In this document: positions 1-7,411 of the stretch, in pieces | How positions within the stretch are numbered: the stretch's first letter is position 1 | Layout: every line of letters begins with the position of its first letter | Origin: Gammaproteobacteria bacterium | Lineage (GTDB): Bacteria > Pseudomonadota > Gammaproteobacteria > HK1 | Length of the DNA stretch: 12,490 nucleotides | Assembly: GCA_020444775.1 (NCBI GenBank) | Contig: JAGRHX010000518.1 | Span: forward strand, 1-12,490 | Direction of reading: 5' to 3' | The notes under the pieces: generated by a model | Databases searched by the model: none | Seen by the model: only the letters and a program-made list of their open reading frames with translations | Told to the model about the DNA's origin: nothing | Program-made: the position numbers and the translations under genes

Positions 1-507
1 GGTGTCGTTGGAGTGGGTCAGGCCGTTCATGAAGACGATGCCCATCTCCTGAGCCAGCGATTGCTGGGCGATCGCGACCCCGGAGGAGGACCCGCCGGAG
101 AACATGATCACCCCATCCTTCTCGATCATGCGCTTGGCCGATGCCCGCGCCGCGTCCGATTTGGTCTGGGTGTCGCCGGTGACGTACTCGACCTTCTTGC
201 CCAGCACGCCGTCACCCTTCAGGGCCAGCGGCTGCATGGTGTTGAGCATCCCGCCGTCGCCTTCACCATTGATGTGCTTGACGGCCAGCTGGTAGGCGCG
301 CAGCTCATCGGCGCCCTCGTCGGCGTAGGCACCGGTCTGCGGCACGTTGAAGCCGAACCGCACGCTGGCCGCGCTACCCGGGTTGTTGCGGAAGTCCTGC
401 GCCCAGGCGTTGCGCACGAAGAACATCGGCGTGGCACCGGCAACGCCGAGGGCGATGCTCGATTTCAGCACGTCGCGGCGGCTGAAGCTCTTGTGATTGT
501 CGCTCAA
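1..507 (-). CDS. Tat-exported ABC transporter substrate-binding protein (branched-chain amino acid type), 5' part
   Basis: This is the N-terminal 169 residues of a periplasmic ligand-binding protein of the LivK-like type I family; the gene runs off the left edge. The TTG start at 505-507 is preceded by a purine-rich GAGGAGAAGGAAG ribosome site, and no ATG lies near. Residues 7-15 are a twin-arginine motif (SFSRRDVLK), followed by a hydrophobic stretch and a probable cleavage site after AWA (residue 36), so export by Tat is likely. The mature part shows family features: a VRFGFNVPQTGAYADEG strand-loop, a helix with AYQLAVKHIN, a GDTQTKSD segment and a GGSSSGVA ligand loop. The ligand cannot be read from sequence. 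No permease or ATPase genes are in view. It diverges from the regulator at 775, so shared control through the 508-774 spacer is plausible. The family call is firm; the substrate is unknown. Confidence 0.88.
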   Translation of the reverse strand, partial: MSDNHKSFSRRDVLKSSIALGVAGATPMFFVRNAWAQDFRNNPGSAASVRFGFNVPQTGAYADEGADELRAYQLAVKHINGEGDGGMLNTMQPLALKGDGVLGKKVEYVTGDTQTKSDAARASAKRMIEKDGVIMFSGGSSSGVAIAQQSLAQEMGIVFMNGLTHSNDT

Positions 508-532
508 CTTCCTTCTCCTCGAATGATGGTTG

Positions 533-551
533 GACCCGCGTGAGGCGGGTC
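533..551 (-). other. 5' leader hairpin of the substrate-binding protein
   Basis: GACCCGC (533-539) and GCGGGTC (545-551) form a perfect 7-bp stem with a 5-nt loop. It lies 26 nt upstream of the TTG start of the binding protein, inside its likely leader. It could stabilise the mRNA 5' end or act in attenuation. There is no T-run, and its role is inferred only from position. Confidence 0.4.
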
Positions 552-608
552 TGGTACCTCCGTGCAGAGGCCCTGGGGACGGGTGTGAGACTCGTCCAAG
601 CAAGGCCG

Positions 609-638
609 AGTGTAAAGTCTGCTCCGTAAATCAATCAA
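609..638 (-). promoter_or_regulatory. candidate sigma-70 promoter for the substrate-binding protein
   Basis: Read on the minus strand, TTGATT (638-633) and TACACT (614-609) are separated by 18 bp and each match 4 of 6 consensus bases. This sits in the only clearly AT-rich part of the window and would give a leader of roughly 95 nt. The -10 overlaps the ACTTTACA-like half-site at 611-618, as expected if the adjacent ScfR-type regulator acts here. The call is weak without transcript data. Confidence 0.3.
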
Positions 639-705
639 TAACTCATTGGATTGAAAGAGAAAACTTGTAAAGTTGTTTTCCGATTCAACGCTCATGTTGT
701 AAATG
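611..705. promoter_or_regulatory. RamB/ScfR-like operator half-sites in the divergent spacer
   Basis: Three related octamers occur in the same orientation: TGTAAAGT at 611-618, TGTAAAGT at 666-673 and TGTAAATG at 698-705 (starts 55 and 32 bp apart). On the minus strand they read ACTTTACA, ACTTTACA and CATTTACA, close to the AACTTTGCAAA-type site known for RamB, a regulator of the family encoded at 775. The middle copy is embedded in two dyads: AACTT-GTA-AAGTT (662-674) and GAAAAC-N10-GTTTTC (659-680). I infer autoregulation of the regulator and control of the divergent transporter gene. Binding is not demonstrated. Confidence 0.45.
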
Positions 706-774
706 TCTTACACTGCAGCGCGGTCCCTCGGGTGTGTGTCGGGTGTATTGAGCGTTGCCAGGAGAACGCTGGTC

Positions 775-2400
775 ATGGCTGCTACAGGCGCGCGAATCAA
801 AGAGCGACGCAAGTCACTGGGCCTGACCCAGGTCGAGCTGGCGCGCCGTGTCGGTATCTCGGCGCCGTATCTGAATCTCATCGAAGCGGACAAGCGTCCG
901 CTGCGTGACGAGCGTCTGCGAGCCCTGGCCGACGCCCTGGACACCGATGTGCAGACCCTGGGGGGCACCCTCGACCAACGATTGCTCGACGATCTGGCGG
1001 AGCTTCGTACCGACCCGCTGTTCCAGGGACTCGGTCACGAGCTCGAGGACGGCGGCGAGCTGCTCGGCCGGTTTCCCGGTTGGACGCGTGCCCTGTTGGG
1101 TCTGTATCGCAACTACCTGGCCAGCACCCAGACCGTGGCCGCGCTCTCCGACCGCCTGAATCGGGACCCACTGCTGGCCGACGCGGTGCACCAGATGCTC
1201 ACCCATCTGACCGCGCTGCGATCCAGCGCTGAGATCCTGGTCGAGGCGACCGATCTGGATGCCGCCAGGCTGGACCGGTTTCATCGCCTGGTCTCGGAGG
1301 AGAGCGAGCGACTGTCGGCCGCGGCGCGCTCACTGGTGGATTTCTTCGACGACGATTCGACACCCGTCAGACCACTCACCGCGGCCGACGAGGTCGATGA
1401 CTTCATCATCTCGCACCGCAATTATTTCGATTCGCTCGAGCAGGCAGCCGATGAGATGCGCCGCAGCCTGTGGCCGGCCCGCTTGCGTGGCAGCCCGCCC
1501 CGGAGCGGCGCCGACCAGGCCCGGGACGGGAGCAGCGAGCAGACCGTGGAGGGGGCCCTGATCGAGCACCTGGCGCGCGCGCATGGCATCACGGTGCGCA
1601 GGACACGTGCTGAGGCGGTGGACCTGGCCAGGTTTTCGAATCAGTGCGCCTTCGATGTCCGAACCCGCGAGTTGTTGATCCTGGACAGCGCCCCCGGTTC
1701 CTCGCGTCGATTCCAGCTCGCCCGGCTGGTCGCCGAGCACAGCTGGCCGCAGGCCCTGGACGCCGAGCTCGGCGACCCGCAGCTGGGCTCGGACGATGCC
1801 CGTGAGCGGGCGCGACGTGCGCTGGCCTCGTACATGGCCGGCGCGGCGCTGTTTCCTTATCAACCCTTCCTCGAGCATGCCGAGCGCTTGCGCTACGACG
1901 TCGAGGCCCTGCAGCGGATCCACGGGGCGGGGTTCGAGCAGATCGCCCATCGGCTGGTGACCTTGGGACGACCGGGCGCGGAGGGCATCCCGCTCGGCTT
2001 CATGCGCGCCGATCCGTCGGGATTCGTCAGCAAGCGCTTTCCATTACCGGGTTTCGCGCTGCCACGCTACGGCCAGGCCTGTCCGTTATGGATGGTGTAC
2101 GCCGCCTTCCAGACGCCTGGCCAGGTGGTCGCACAGGTCGCCCGCTTTCCGAACGGCTCGAGCTACCTGTTCGTGGCCCGTACCGTCAGTTCCCGGCGTG
2201 GATCGCATCATGCGCCGCGCTTCATGCGCTCAGTGATGCTGGCCTGTGATCTATTGCATGCCGACCGCACCGTGTACGCGGACGGGCTGAACCTGGGCAA
2301 CCCGGACGTGGCGACGCCGGTGGGACCGAGCTGCCGTCTGTGTCCGCGTCGCGATTGTCTGTATAGACAGGAGCAGGCAGCCGGGCTGGGGCTGGCCTGA
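775..2400 (+). CDS. XRE/ScfR-family transcriptional regulator (short-chain acyl-CoA type, RamB/PrpR-like)
   Basis: This 541-residue DNA-binding regulator resembles the RamB/PrpR/MccR family, which senses short-chain acyl-CoA and controls acetate or propionate genes. I chose ATG 775 because AGGAG lies at 760-764; an in-frame ATG at 703 lacks such a site and would place coding sequence over the operator region. Residues 5-60 are a Cro/CI-type HTH (TQVELARRVGISAPYLNLIE). Residues 134-191 form a HisKA-like helical hairpin (see findings). Residues about 280-430 correspond to an IrrE-like ligand domain in which the HExxH site is degenerate (QLARLVAEHSW), so peptidase activity is unlikely. The end carries a Cys cluster C520-x2-C523-x4-C528; PrpR of M. 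tuberculosis is reported to bind an Fe-S cluster as well as acyl-CoA. It precedes a receiver and a symporter-kinase. The family call is strong; the effector is inferred. Confidence 0.88.
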   Translation: MAATGARIKERRKSLGLTQVELARRVGISAPYLNLIEADKRPLRDERLRALADALDTDVQTLGGTLDQRLLDDLAELRTDPLFQGLGHELEDGGELLGRFPGWTRALLGLYRNYLASTQTVAALSDRLNRDPLLADAVHQMLTHLTALRSSAEILVEATDLDAARLDRFHRLVSEESERLSAAARSLVDFFDDDSTPVRPLTAADEVDDFIISHRNYFDSLEQAADEMRRSLWPARLRGSPPRSGADQARDGSSEQTVEGALIEHLARAHGITVRRTRAEAVDLARFSNQCAFDVRTRELLILDSAPGSSRRFQLARLVAEHSWPQALDAELGDPQLGSDDARERARRALASYMAGAALFPYQPFLEHAERLRYDVEALQRIHGAGFEQIAHRLVTLGRPGAEGIPLGFMRADPSGFVSKRFPLPGFALPRYGQACPLWMVYAAFQTPGQVVAQVARFPNGSSYLFVARTVSSRRGSHHAPRFMRSVMLACDLLHADRTVYADGLNLGNPDVATPVGPSCRLCPRRDCLYRQEQAAGLGLA

Positions 2401-2426
2401 AGATATTCATCCGGTCACGGGAGGCG

Positions 2427-2455
2427 TGCCGGCGGTCACCTTGGCAAAGCCGGCA
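2427..2455 (+). terminator. weak hairpin after the ScfR-type regulator
   Basis: TGCCGGC (2427-2433) and GCCGGCA (2449-2455) can pair over 7 bp with a 15-nt loop, 27 nt past the regulator stop. No U-tract follows, and GCCGGC is self-complementary and common in GC-rich DNA, so this may be chance. Confidence 0.2.
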
Positions 2456-2606
2456 ACTCCTGTGAAACTTGCTGCAGCCATCGCGGCGCGGCGCCGGGCC
2501 GCTCAGCGAGCCCACGGGCCGCTGCCGGGTTCGCGAGTCGCGCGCCAGACGCGACCGCTCGAGGCTCCAGTGCAACCACCACCGAGATCCCAACGAGACC
2601 CCCGAA

Positions 2607-3053
2607 GTGCCAGCGCCAGCAGAGCTCTCTTCCGGCTCGTCGGCCCCGTCTGCGAGCGGCGCGTCACCGCGTGGCGCTGCGGTTCCGCCGCGGGTGCTGG
2701 TTGCCGAGGATGAGCCGAACATCGTCGAATCGCTGAGCTTCATCCTCGAGCGGGCCGGGTTCGAGGTGCTGGTCGCGCTGGACGGCGAGAGCGCCATCGA
2801 CTGTGCCCGTGAGCAGCGTCCCGACCTGCTGCTGCTGGATGTGATGCTGCCCGGTCGCAATGGCTTCGAGATCCTGAAGGCGCTCAAGGAAGGTGCCGCG
2901 ACCGCATCCATCCCGGTCTTGATGTTGACCGCCAAGGGCCAGGATCGGGACCGGCGCACCGCCCAGGATCTGGGGGCCGATGCGTTCATGACCAAGCCCT
3001 TCTCGAACCGCGAGGTGCTCGAGTGCGTGCACAGTCTGCTGAGCAGGCGTTGA
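2607..3053 (+). CDS. stand-alone CheY-like response regulator receiver
   Basis: This is a single receiver domain of about 120 residues with no output domain. Counting from GTG 2607 (148 aa), all hallmark residues are present: the acidic pair E34-D35 (VAEDEPN), phospho-acceptor D78 (LLLLDVMLPG), T108 (LMLTAKG) and K130 (TKPF). The start is uncertain. The frame is open from TTG 2469, but residues read from 2469-2606 are Arg/His/Cys-rich and look non-coding; GTG 2607 has no good ribosome site; GTG 2694 would begin inside the first beta strand. A 27-residue Ala/Ser/Pro-rich lead precedes the fold. It is separated by 3 nt from the small membrane protein and co-transcribed toward the symporter-kinase, its likely phosphodonor. 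CrbR, by contrast, carries a LuxR-type output domain. Confidence 0.85.
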   Translation: MPAPAELSSGSSAPSASGASPRGAAVPPRVLVAEDEPNIVESLSFILERAGFEVLVALDGESAIDCAREQRPDLLLLDVMLPGRNGFEILKALKEGAATASIPVLMLTAKGQDRDRRTAQDLGADAFMTKPFSNREVLECVHSLLSRR

Positions 3054-3056
3054 ACG

Positions 3057-3287
3057 GTGCTGGGACGTTCCAAGGCGCGTGAGGCACTGGCGATGTTGCC
3101 GGTGTTCGGTCTGTTGTTGCTCACCTCGCCGCTGCTGGGGGTTTTCGATCGGCCGCTGAGCGTGCTGGGGGTGCCGCTCGTCATCGTCTATCTGTTCGGC
3201 GTCTGGGTCGCATTGATCGGCGCCGCGCTGTTGCTGTCCAGGCGCGTCGGTGCGTTCGGCGGACCGAAGGCCGGAGGTCGGGAATGA
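3057..3287 (+). CDS. small two-helix membrane protein
   Basis: This 76-residue protein has two hydrophobic helices, about residues 13-29 and 37-61, joined by a short turn (FDRPLSVLGVP), and a basic C-terminal end. Small proteins with an FxRP...LGVPL...YLFGVW pattern are commonly seen beside sodium:solute symporter-type transporters or kinases (from memory); a subunit or assembly role with the downstream symporter-kinase is inferred. The GTG start at 3057 lies 3 nt after the receiver stop; ATG 3093, with GAGG at 3081-3084, is an alternative that would leave a 64-residue protein with both helices. Its stop codon overlaps an ATG (ATGA at 3284-3287), which indicates translational coupling downstream. 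Confidence 0.72.
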   Translation: MLGRSKAREALAMLPVFGLLLLTSPLLGVFDRPLSVLGVPLVIVYLFGVWVALIGAALLLSRRVGAFGGPKAGGRE

Positions 3288-3376
3288 CGCACGTCACGAC
3301 CGCGAGCTGCATGGGGCGGCGCTCGGGAGGGCGCTCCGGTATCAGCCGGGCAGGCGGATGCTGTCCACCGACGTAG
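3284..3376 (+). other. short overlapping leader ORF before the symporter-kinase
   Basis: ATG 3284 overlaps the TGA of the small membrane protein (ATGA) and has a strong GGAGG at 3272-3276, the best ribosome site in this part of the operon. Its frame, however, stops at TAG 3374-3376 after 30 codons and is not the kinase frame. The stop lies 16 nt beyond the kinase ATG at 3358. It may be a coupling leader, or a sign of a frame error in the sequence. The peptide has no recognisable features. Confidence 0.35.
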
Positions 3377-6159
3377 TCCTGGTCACCGCCATCGCCTATG
3401 GCGCCCTGTTGTTCCTGCTGGCCTTCTTCAGCGAGCTGTGGTCCAGCTCGGGACGCGGTGCGGGTCTGTTGCGTTCGCCGCTGGTCTATACCCTCTCAAT
3501 CTCGGTCTACTGCACCTCCTGGACCTTCTACGGGGCGGTCGGCTCGGCGGCCCGCAACGGTCTGGAGTTCATGACCATCTATCTCGGCCCGACCCTGGTC
3601 TTCGTCGGCTGGTGGCTGCTGCTGCGTAAGCTGGTGCGTATCGGCCGGGTGAATCGCATCACCTCGATCGCCGACCTCATCTCCTCGCGTTTCGGCAAGA
3701 GCACCGCGCTCGCGGTGCTGGTCACCGTCATAGCGGTGCTGGCCACCACGCCCTATATCGCCCTGCAGCTGAAGGCCATCACTACCAGCTACAGCATCGT
3801 CAGCAACACCGCCGAGCCGTCCGTGCTTGGTGAGAGGCCCCTGGCGCATGCCGATCTCAGCACATCGTTCTGGGTGGCCGTGCTGCTCGCGATCTTCACC
3901 ATCGCATTCGGGACTCGTCGACTCGATGCCAATGAGCACCATCCAGGGGTGGTCGCGGCGATTGCCTTCGAAGCCCTGGTCAAGCTGTTCGCGCTGCTCG
4001 CGGTCGGCGCCTTCGTGGTGTTCGGGGTGGCGGGTGGTCTGGGCGAGGTCTTTGCCCGACCGGCGGCCAGCGCCCTGCTCGAGGAGCACTCGCAGTTCGG
4101 CGCACGCTGGATGACCTTGACCCTGCTTTCGGCGTGCGCGGTGGTCTGCCTGCCACGTCAGTTCCAGGTCACGGTGGTGGAGAATGCCAACGAGAACAAT
4201 CTGCGCATGGCCGGCTGGTTGTTCCCCAGCTATCTGATCCTGACCTGCTTGTTCGTGCTGCCCATCGCCGTGGTCGGACTCTCCGAGCTGCCGGCCCAGG
4301 CGGACCCCGACCTGTTCGTCCTGACCCTGCCGATCGCCTTCGACCAGGACGCGCTGGCGCTGTTCGTGTTCATCGGCGGCCTGTCCTCGGCCACTTCCAT
4401 GGTGATCGTCGCCAGCATCGCGCTGTCGACCATGATCTCCAATCACGTGGTCGTGCCGTTGGCCCTGAGCCTGCGCTGGAATGCGGGCGGTGAGAGCGGT
4501 GACATCAAGAACCTGCTGCTCATCAGCCGACGGCTGAGCATCGCCGCGATCATGCTGCTTGGTTACCTGTACTTCGTGTTCGGCGCGCGTGCCGGCGCGC
4601 CACTGGCATCGATCGGCTTGATTGCCTTCGCCGGTGTCGCGCAGTTCATGCCGTGTCTGCTGGCCGGGCTCTACTGGCGTCATGCCACTGCTCGGGGGGC
4701 CGTGGTCGGGCTCTCGGCCGGGCTGGTGCTGTGGATCTACACGCTGCTGCTCCCATCATTCGCCACCGAGGGCTCGCTGTTTAAGGAGATCGTGGAGCAC
4801 GGCCCATTTGGCGTGGGCCTGCTCAGACCGGTTGCGCTGTTTGGCCTCGACGGTATGGATTCGCTATTGCATGCCTTGTTCTGGAGCCTGGGCGCGAACG
4901 CCGTGCTGCTGGTGATCGTGTCGTTGTTCACCGAGCCCAGCCCCATCGAGCGGCTCCAGGGCGCGCTGTTCGTGGACGTGTTCCGCAACGCGCACGGTTC
5001 GGAGCCGGTGGCCATCCATCGCTCGGCCGCGGTCGAGGATCTGTACGTGCTCGCGCAGCGCATCCTGGGGCCGGATGACGCCTACCATCTGTTTGCCGAA
5101 TACGCGCGTCGACAGGGCCTGGACGACGCGCTGCCGAACGCCGACGCAGGATTCATCGCGCACCTGGAGCGACGTCTGTCGGGCAGCATCGGCGCGGCCT
5201 CGGCACGGGTGATGGTCTCGCAGGTGGCGACCGGCGAGACCATCACCCTGGACGAGGTCATCCGACTGGTCGACGAGACCCAGCAGGTGCTCGAGTACAG
5301 TCAGCAGCTCGAGCAGAAATCACGCGAGCTCGAGGAGACTGCCGAGAAGTTGAAGCTGGCCAACGAGCAGCTCATGACGCTGGATGCGAACAAGGACGAC
5401 TTCCTCTCCCAGGTCAGCCACGAGGTGCGTACCCCGATGACCTCGATTCGCTCCTTCTCCGAGATACTGTTGTCCGATCAGACCCTGGATCCAGCGCGCA
5501 CCCGCCGGTTCATAGGCATCATCCACGAGGAGAGCCTGCGCCTGACCCGACTGCTCGACGAGATCCTGGAGCTGAGTCGGTTGGAGCGCGGCGAGATGGA
5601 TCTACAGCTCACCGAGGTCGAGGTGGAGCAGGTCGTGGATCGGGCATTGACACTGTGTCGGGCGAGCGCGGAGCAGTCCGGTGTGGTCCTGCGCAGAGGG
5701 GCGCTCGCGCAGCGCAGCGTGGTGCAGGCCGACCCCGACCGTCTCTGCCAGGTATTCATCAATCTTTTCAGCAACGCAATCAAGTACAACGTCAGCGCGC
5801 GGCCCTGGGTGGAGGTGGCGTGCCACGCGGGCGAGGCGGGTCTGGTGGTGCTGGTGCGCGACAACGGCCCGGGTATACCGGAACACGATCGCGAGCGGAT
5901 CTTCCAGAAGTTCTCACGCGGCTGGAGCAATAGCGGAGCACCGACCGCGGGCGCTCAGGTCGGTACCGGGCTGGGGCTCGCCATAAGCCGCCAGATCGTG
6001 CGTCGTCTGGGCGGCGATCTGGATCTGGTGGCTGACACCGGATCCGGGGCCTGCTTCAGGGTGACGCTGCGCTGGGCCGGTGCGCCCGCCGCAGGGCCGG
6101 ACGTCGTCGGGCGGACCCCGAGCCATCCGATGCCGAGCTCGGCGTCGGCGGCGGACTGA
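3358..6159 (+). CDS. sodium:solute symporter-histidine kinase hybrid (CbrA/CrbS-like)
   Basis: This 933-residue inner-membrane sensor kinase would autophosphorylate and pass the phosphate to a receiver, probably the one at 2607. Residues 1-535 are a SLC5/SSS-type transporter with about 13 helices. Residues about 555-625 match the STAC linker (LYVLAQRILG..., then GSIGAASARVMV at 609-620). A coiled coil spans about 636-682, then HisKA with H688 (VSHEVRTPM), N box N806 (NLFSNAIKY), G1 D835 (RDNGPGIP) and G2 G869-L874 (GTGLGL). No PAS domain separates the STAC part from HisKA, unlike CbrA. The last 25 residues are Pro/Ser/Ala-rich. I start at ATG 3358 because the following helix begins as in relatives; the frame is open upstream to GTG 3250, but that part looks non-coding. 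In CrbS/CbrA systems such kinases govern acetate or carbon-source use; the ligand here is unknown. Confidence 0.92.
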   Translation: MLSTDVVLVTAIAYGALLFLLAFFSELWSSSGRGAGLLRSPLVYTLSISVYCTSWTFYGAVGSAARNGLEFMTIYLGPTLVFVGWWLLLRKLVRIGRVNRITSIADLISSRFGKSTALAVLVTVIAVLATTPYIALQLKAITTSYSIVSNTAEPSVLGERPLAHADLSTSFWVAVLLAIFTIAFGTRRLDANEHHPGVVAAIAFEALVKLFALLAVGAFVVFGVAGGLGEVFARPAASALLEEHSQFGARWMTLTLLSACAVVCLPRQFQVTVVENANENNLRMAGWLFPSYLILTCLFVLPIAVVGLSELPAQADPDLFVLTLPIAFDQDALALFVFIGGLSSATSMVIVASIALSTMISNHVVVPLALSLRWNAGGESGDIKNLLLISRRLSIAAIMLLGYLYFVFGARAGAPLASIGLIAFAGVAQFMPCLLAGLYWRHATARGAVVGLSAGLVLWIYTLLLPSFATEGSLFKEIVEHGPFGVGLLRPVALFGLDGMDSLLHALFWSLGANAVLLVIVSLFTEPSPIERLQGALFVDVFRNAHGSEPVAIHRSAAVEDLYVLAQRILGPDDAYHLFAEYARRQGLDDALPNADAGFIAHLERRLSGSIGAASARVMVSQVATGETITLDEVIRLVDETQQVLEYSQQLEQKSRELEETAEKLKLANEQLMTLDANKDDFLSQVSHEVRTPMTSIRSFSEILLSDQTLDPARTRRFIGIIHEESLRLTRLLDEILELSRLERGEMDLQLTEVEVEQVVDRALTLCRASAEQSGVVLRRGALAQRSVVQADPDRLCQVFINLFSNAIKYNVSARPWVEVACHAGEAGLVVLVRDNGPGIPEHDRERIFQKFSRGWSNSGAPTAGAQVGTGLGLAISRQIVRRLGGDLDLVADTGSGACFRVTLRWAGAPAAGPDVVGRTPSHPMPSSASAAD

Positions 6160-6439
6160 GCGGGTAGCTGGATGCGGGATTCGACGGCGGATCGCCTGAA
6201 CCGCTGCCGAGAATCGAGCTCTCGTATCCTGTCGGCACCGCGTGCCCGCGTGGCAACGACGGGTGGGGCGGTGCTGGCCGGGCATGACGGGGCACACGAC
6301 GCGGCAGTTCGGGCAAACTCAGCGCGCCGGCAACGGGCGGGGAGCACGAGGGCCAGGCCGTCGACCGACGCGGCCCAGCGGGCCGGCGCCCCGTTCGAGC
6401 CAGCCAGATCCTACGAGCCAGTCAAACAGGAGAGAGCAG
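6160..6439. other. 280-bp spacer between symporter-kinase and quinone oxidoreductase
   Basis: I see no gene, convincing terminator or clear promoter here. An open plus frame reaching back into the spacer from the oxidoreductase gives Arg/Ala-rich sequence without domain character. Whether the oxidoreductase is transcribed with the kinase cannot be decided from the sequence. Confidence 0.5.
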
Positions 6440-7411
6440 ATGCCCTACGCGATTCGAATCCAAGAGCCCGGCGGTCCGCAGTGCATGCAGTGGCAGAGCG
6501 TCGAGGTCGGCGAGCCGGGCCCCGGAGAGGTGCGGCTTCGCCAGACCGCGGTCGGCCTGAACTACATCGATGTCTATCACCGCACCGGTCTGTACCCGAT
6601 GGAGCCACCGTTCACCCCCGGTATGGAGGCGGCCGGCGTGGTCGAAGCGGTCGGGCCCGGGGTCAGCGACCTGAAGGTCGGTGATCGGGTCGCCTATGCG
6701 ATGGTCTTTGGCAGCTATGCGCAGGAGCGTCTGGTCCCGGCCGACAAGATGGTCAAGATCCCCGACAGTATCGACGACCAGACGGCCGCGGCCATGATGC
6801 TGCAGGGCATGACCGTGGAATACCTGATTCGACGCACCTACCCGGTGAAGGCCGGTGACACGGTGCTGTTCCACGCCGCCGCCGGTGGGGTGGGGCTGAT
6901 CTTCTGTCAATGGGCCAGGCACATCGGCGCGACCGTGATCGGCACGGTCGGCAGCGAGGAGAAGGCCGAGCTGGCGCGTGCCGCGGGCTGTGAGCACGTG
7001 GTGCTGTATCGTCAGGAGAGCTTCGTCGACAAGGTCAAGGAAGTCACCAACGGTGTCGGCGTGCCGGTGGTCTACGACGGCGTGGGCAAGGACACCTTCA
7101 TGGATTCGCTGGACTGCCTGCGTACGCGTGGCCTGATGGTCTCCTTTGGCAATGCCTCGGGGCCGGTAGACAGTTTCAACCTCGGCATTCTCGCGCCCAA
7201 GGGCTCGCTGTACGTGACCCGACCGACCCTGGCCTCGTATAACACCACCCGCGCCGAGCTGGAGGAGTCGTCGGGCGCGCTCATCGACGTGGTGGCCAGT
7301 GGCGCGGTCGAGCTGTCGGTCAACCAGAGCTTTCCGCTCCAGGACGCGGCAGTCGCGCATATCGCGCTGGAGAGCCGTCAGACCACCGGTCAGACGGTGC
7401 TCATTCCCTGA
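6440..7411 (+). CDS. qor: NADPH:quinone oxidoreductase (zeta-crystallin type)
   Basis: This 323-residue cytosolic medium-chain reductase has the usual length of the QOR family and would reduce quinones with NADPH. ATG 6440 has AGGAGAG 6-8 nt upstream. The N-terminal GroES-like fold carries the family pattern VGLNYIDVYHRTGLYP (about residues 38-53) and PGMEAAGVVEAVG. The nucleotide fold has HAAAGGVG at 145-152, the NADPH-type AxxGxxG motif. There are no catalytic zinc ligands or structural Cys quartet, which separates it from the alcohol dehydrogenase at 8363. The C-terminal QDAAVAHIALESRQTTGQTV is typical of QorA. It is the last plus-strand gene before a strong hairpin at 7498-7529 and converges on a minus-strand gene. 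Any link to the upstream signalling locus is unproven. Confidence 0.93.
   Translation: MPYAIRIQEPGGPQCMQWQSVEVGEPGPGEVRLRQTAVGLNYIDVYHRTGLYPMEPPFTPGMEAAGVVEAVGPGVSDLKVGDRVAYAMVFGSYAQERLVPADKMVKIPDSIDDQTAAAMMLQGMTVEYLIRRTYPVKAGDTVLFHAAAGGVGLIFCQWARHIGATVIGTVGSEEKAELARAAGCEHVVLYRQESFVDKVKEVTNGVGVPVVYDGVGKDTFMDSLDCLRTRGLMVSFGNASGPVDSFNLGILAPKGSLYVTRPTLASYNTTRAELEESSGALIDVVASGAVELSVNQSFPLQDAAVAHIALESRQTTGQTVLIP

Noticed and set aside
703..774. 24-residue N-terminal extension of the ScfR-type regulator
   Set aside because: ATG 703 lacks a ribosome site and overlaps an operator half-site; ATG 775 has AGGAG and matches HTH starts.
2222..3184. 320-codon open frame on the minus strand
   Set aside because: It is Ser/Arg-rich and antisense to the regulator end, the receiver and the small membrane protein.
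3496..4683. 395-codon open frame on the minus strand
   Set aside because: It is antisense to the symporter part of the kinase, which has clear membrane helices; the antisense reading is Gln/Asp/Arg-rich and featureless.
6242..6439. N-terminal extension of the quinone oxidoreductase
   Set aside because: The added residues are Arg/Gly/Pro-rich, while ATG 6440 has a good ribosome site and matches the family N terminus.
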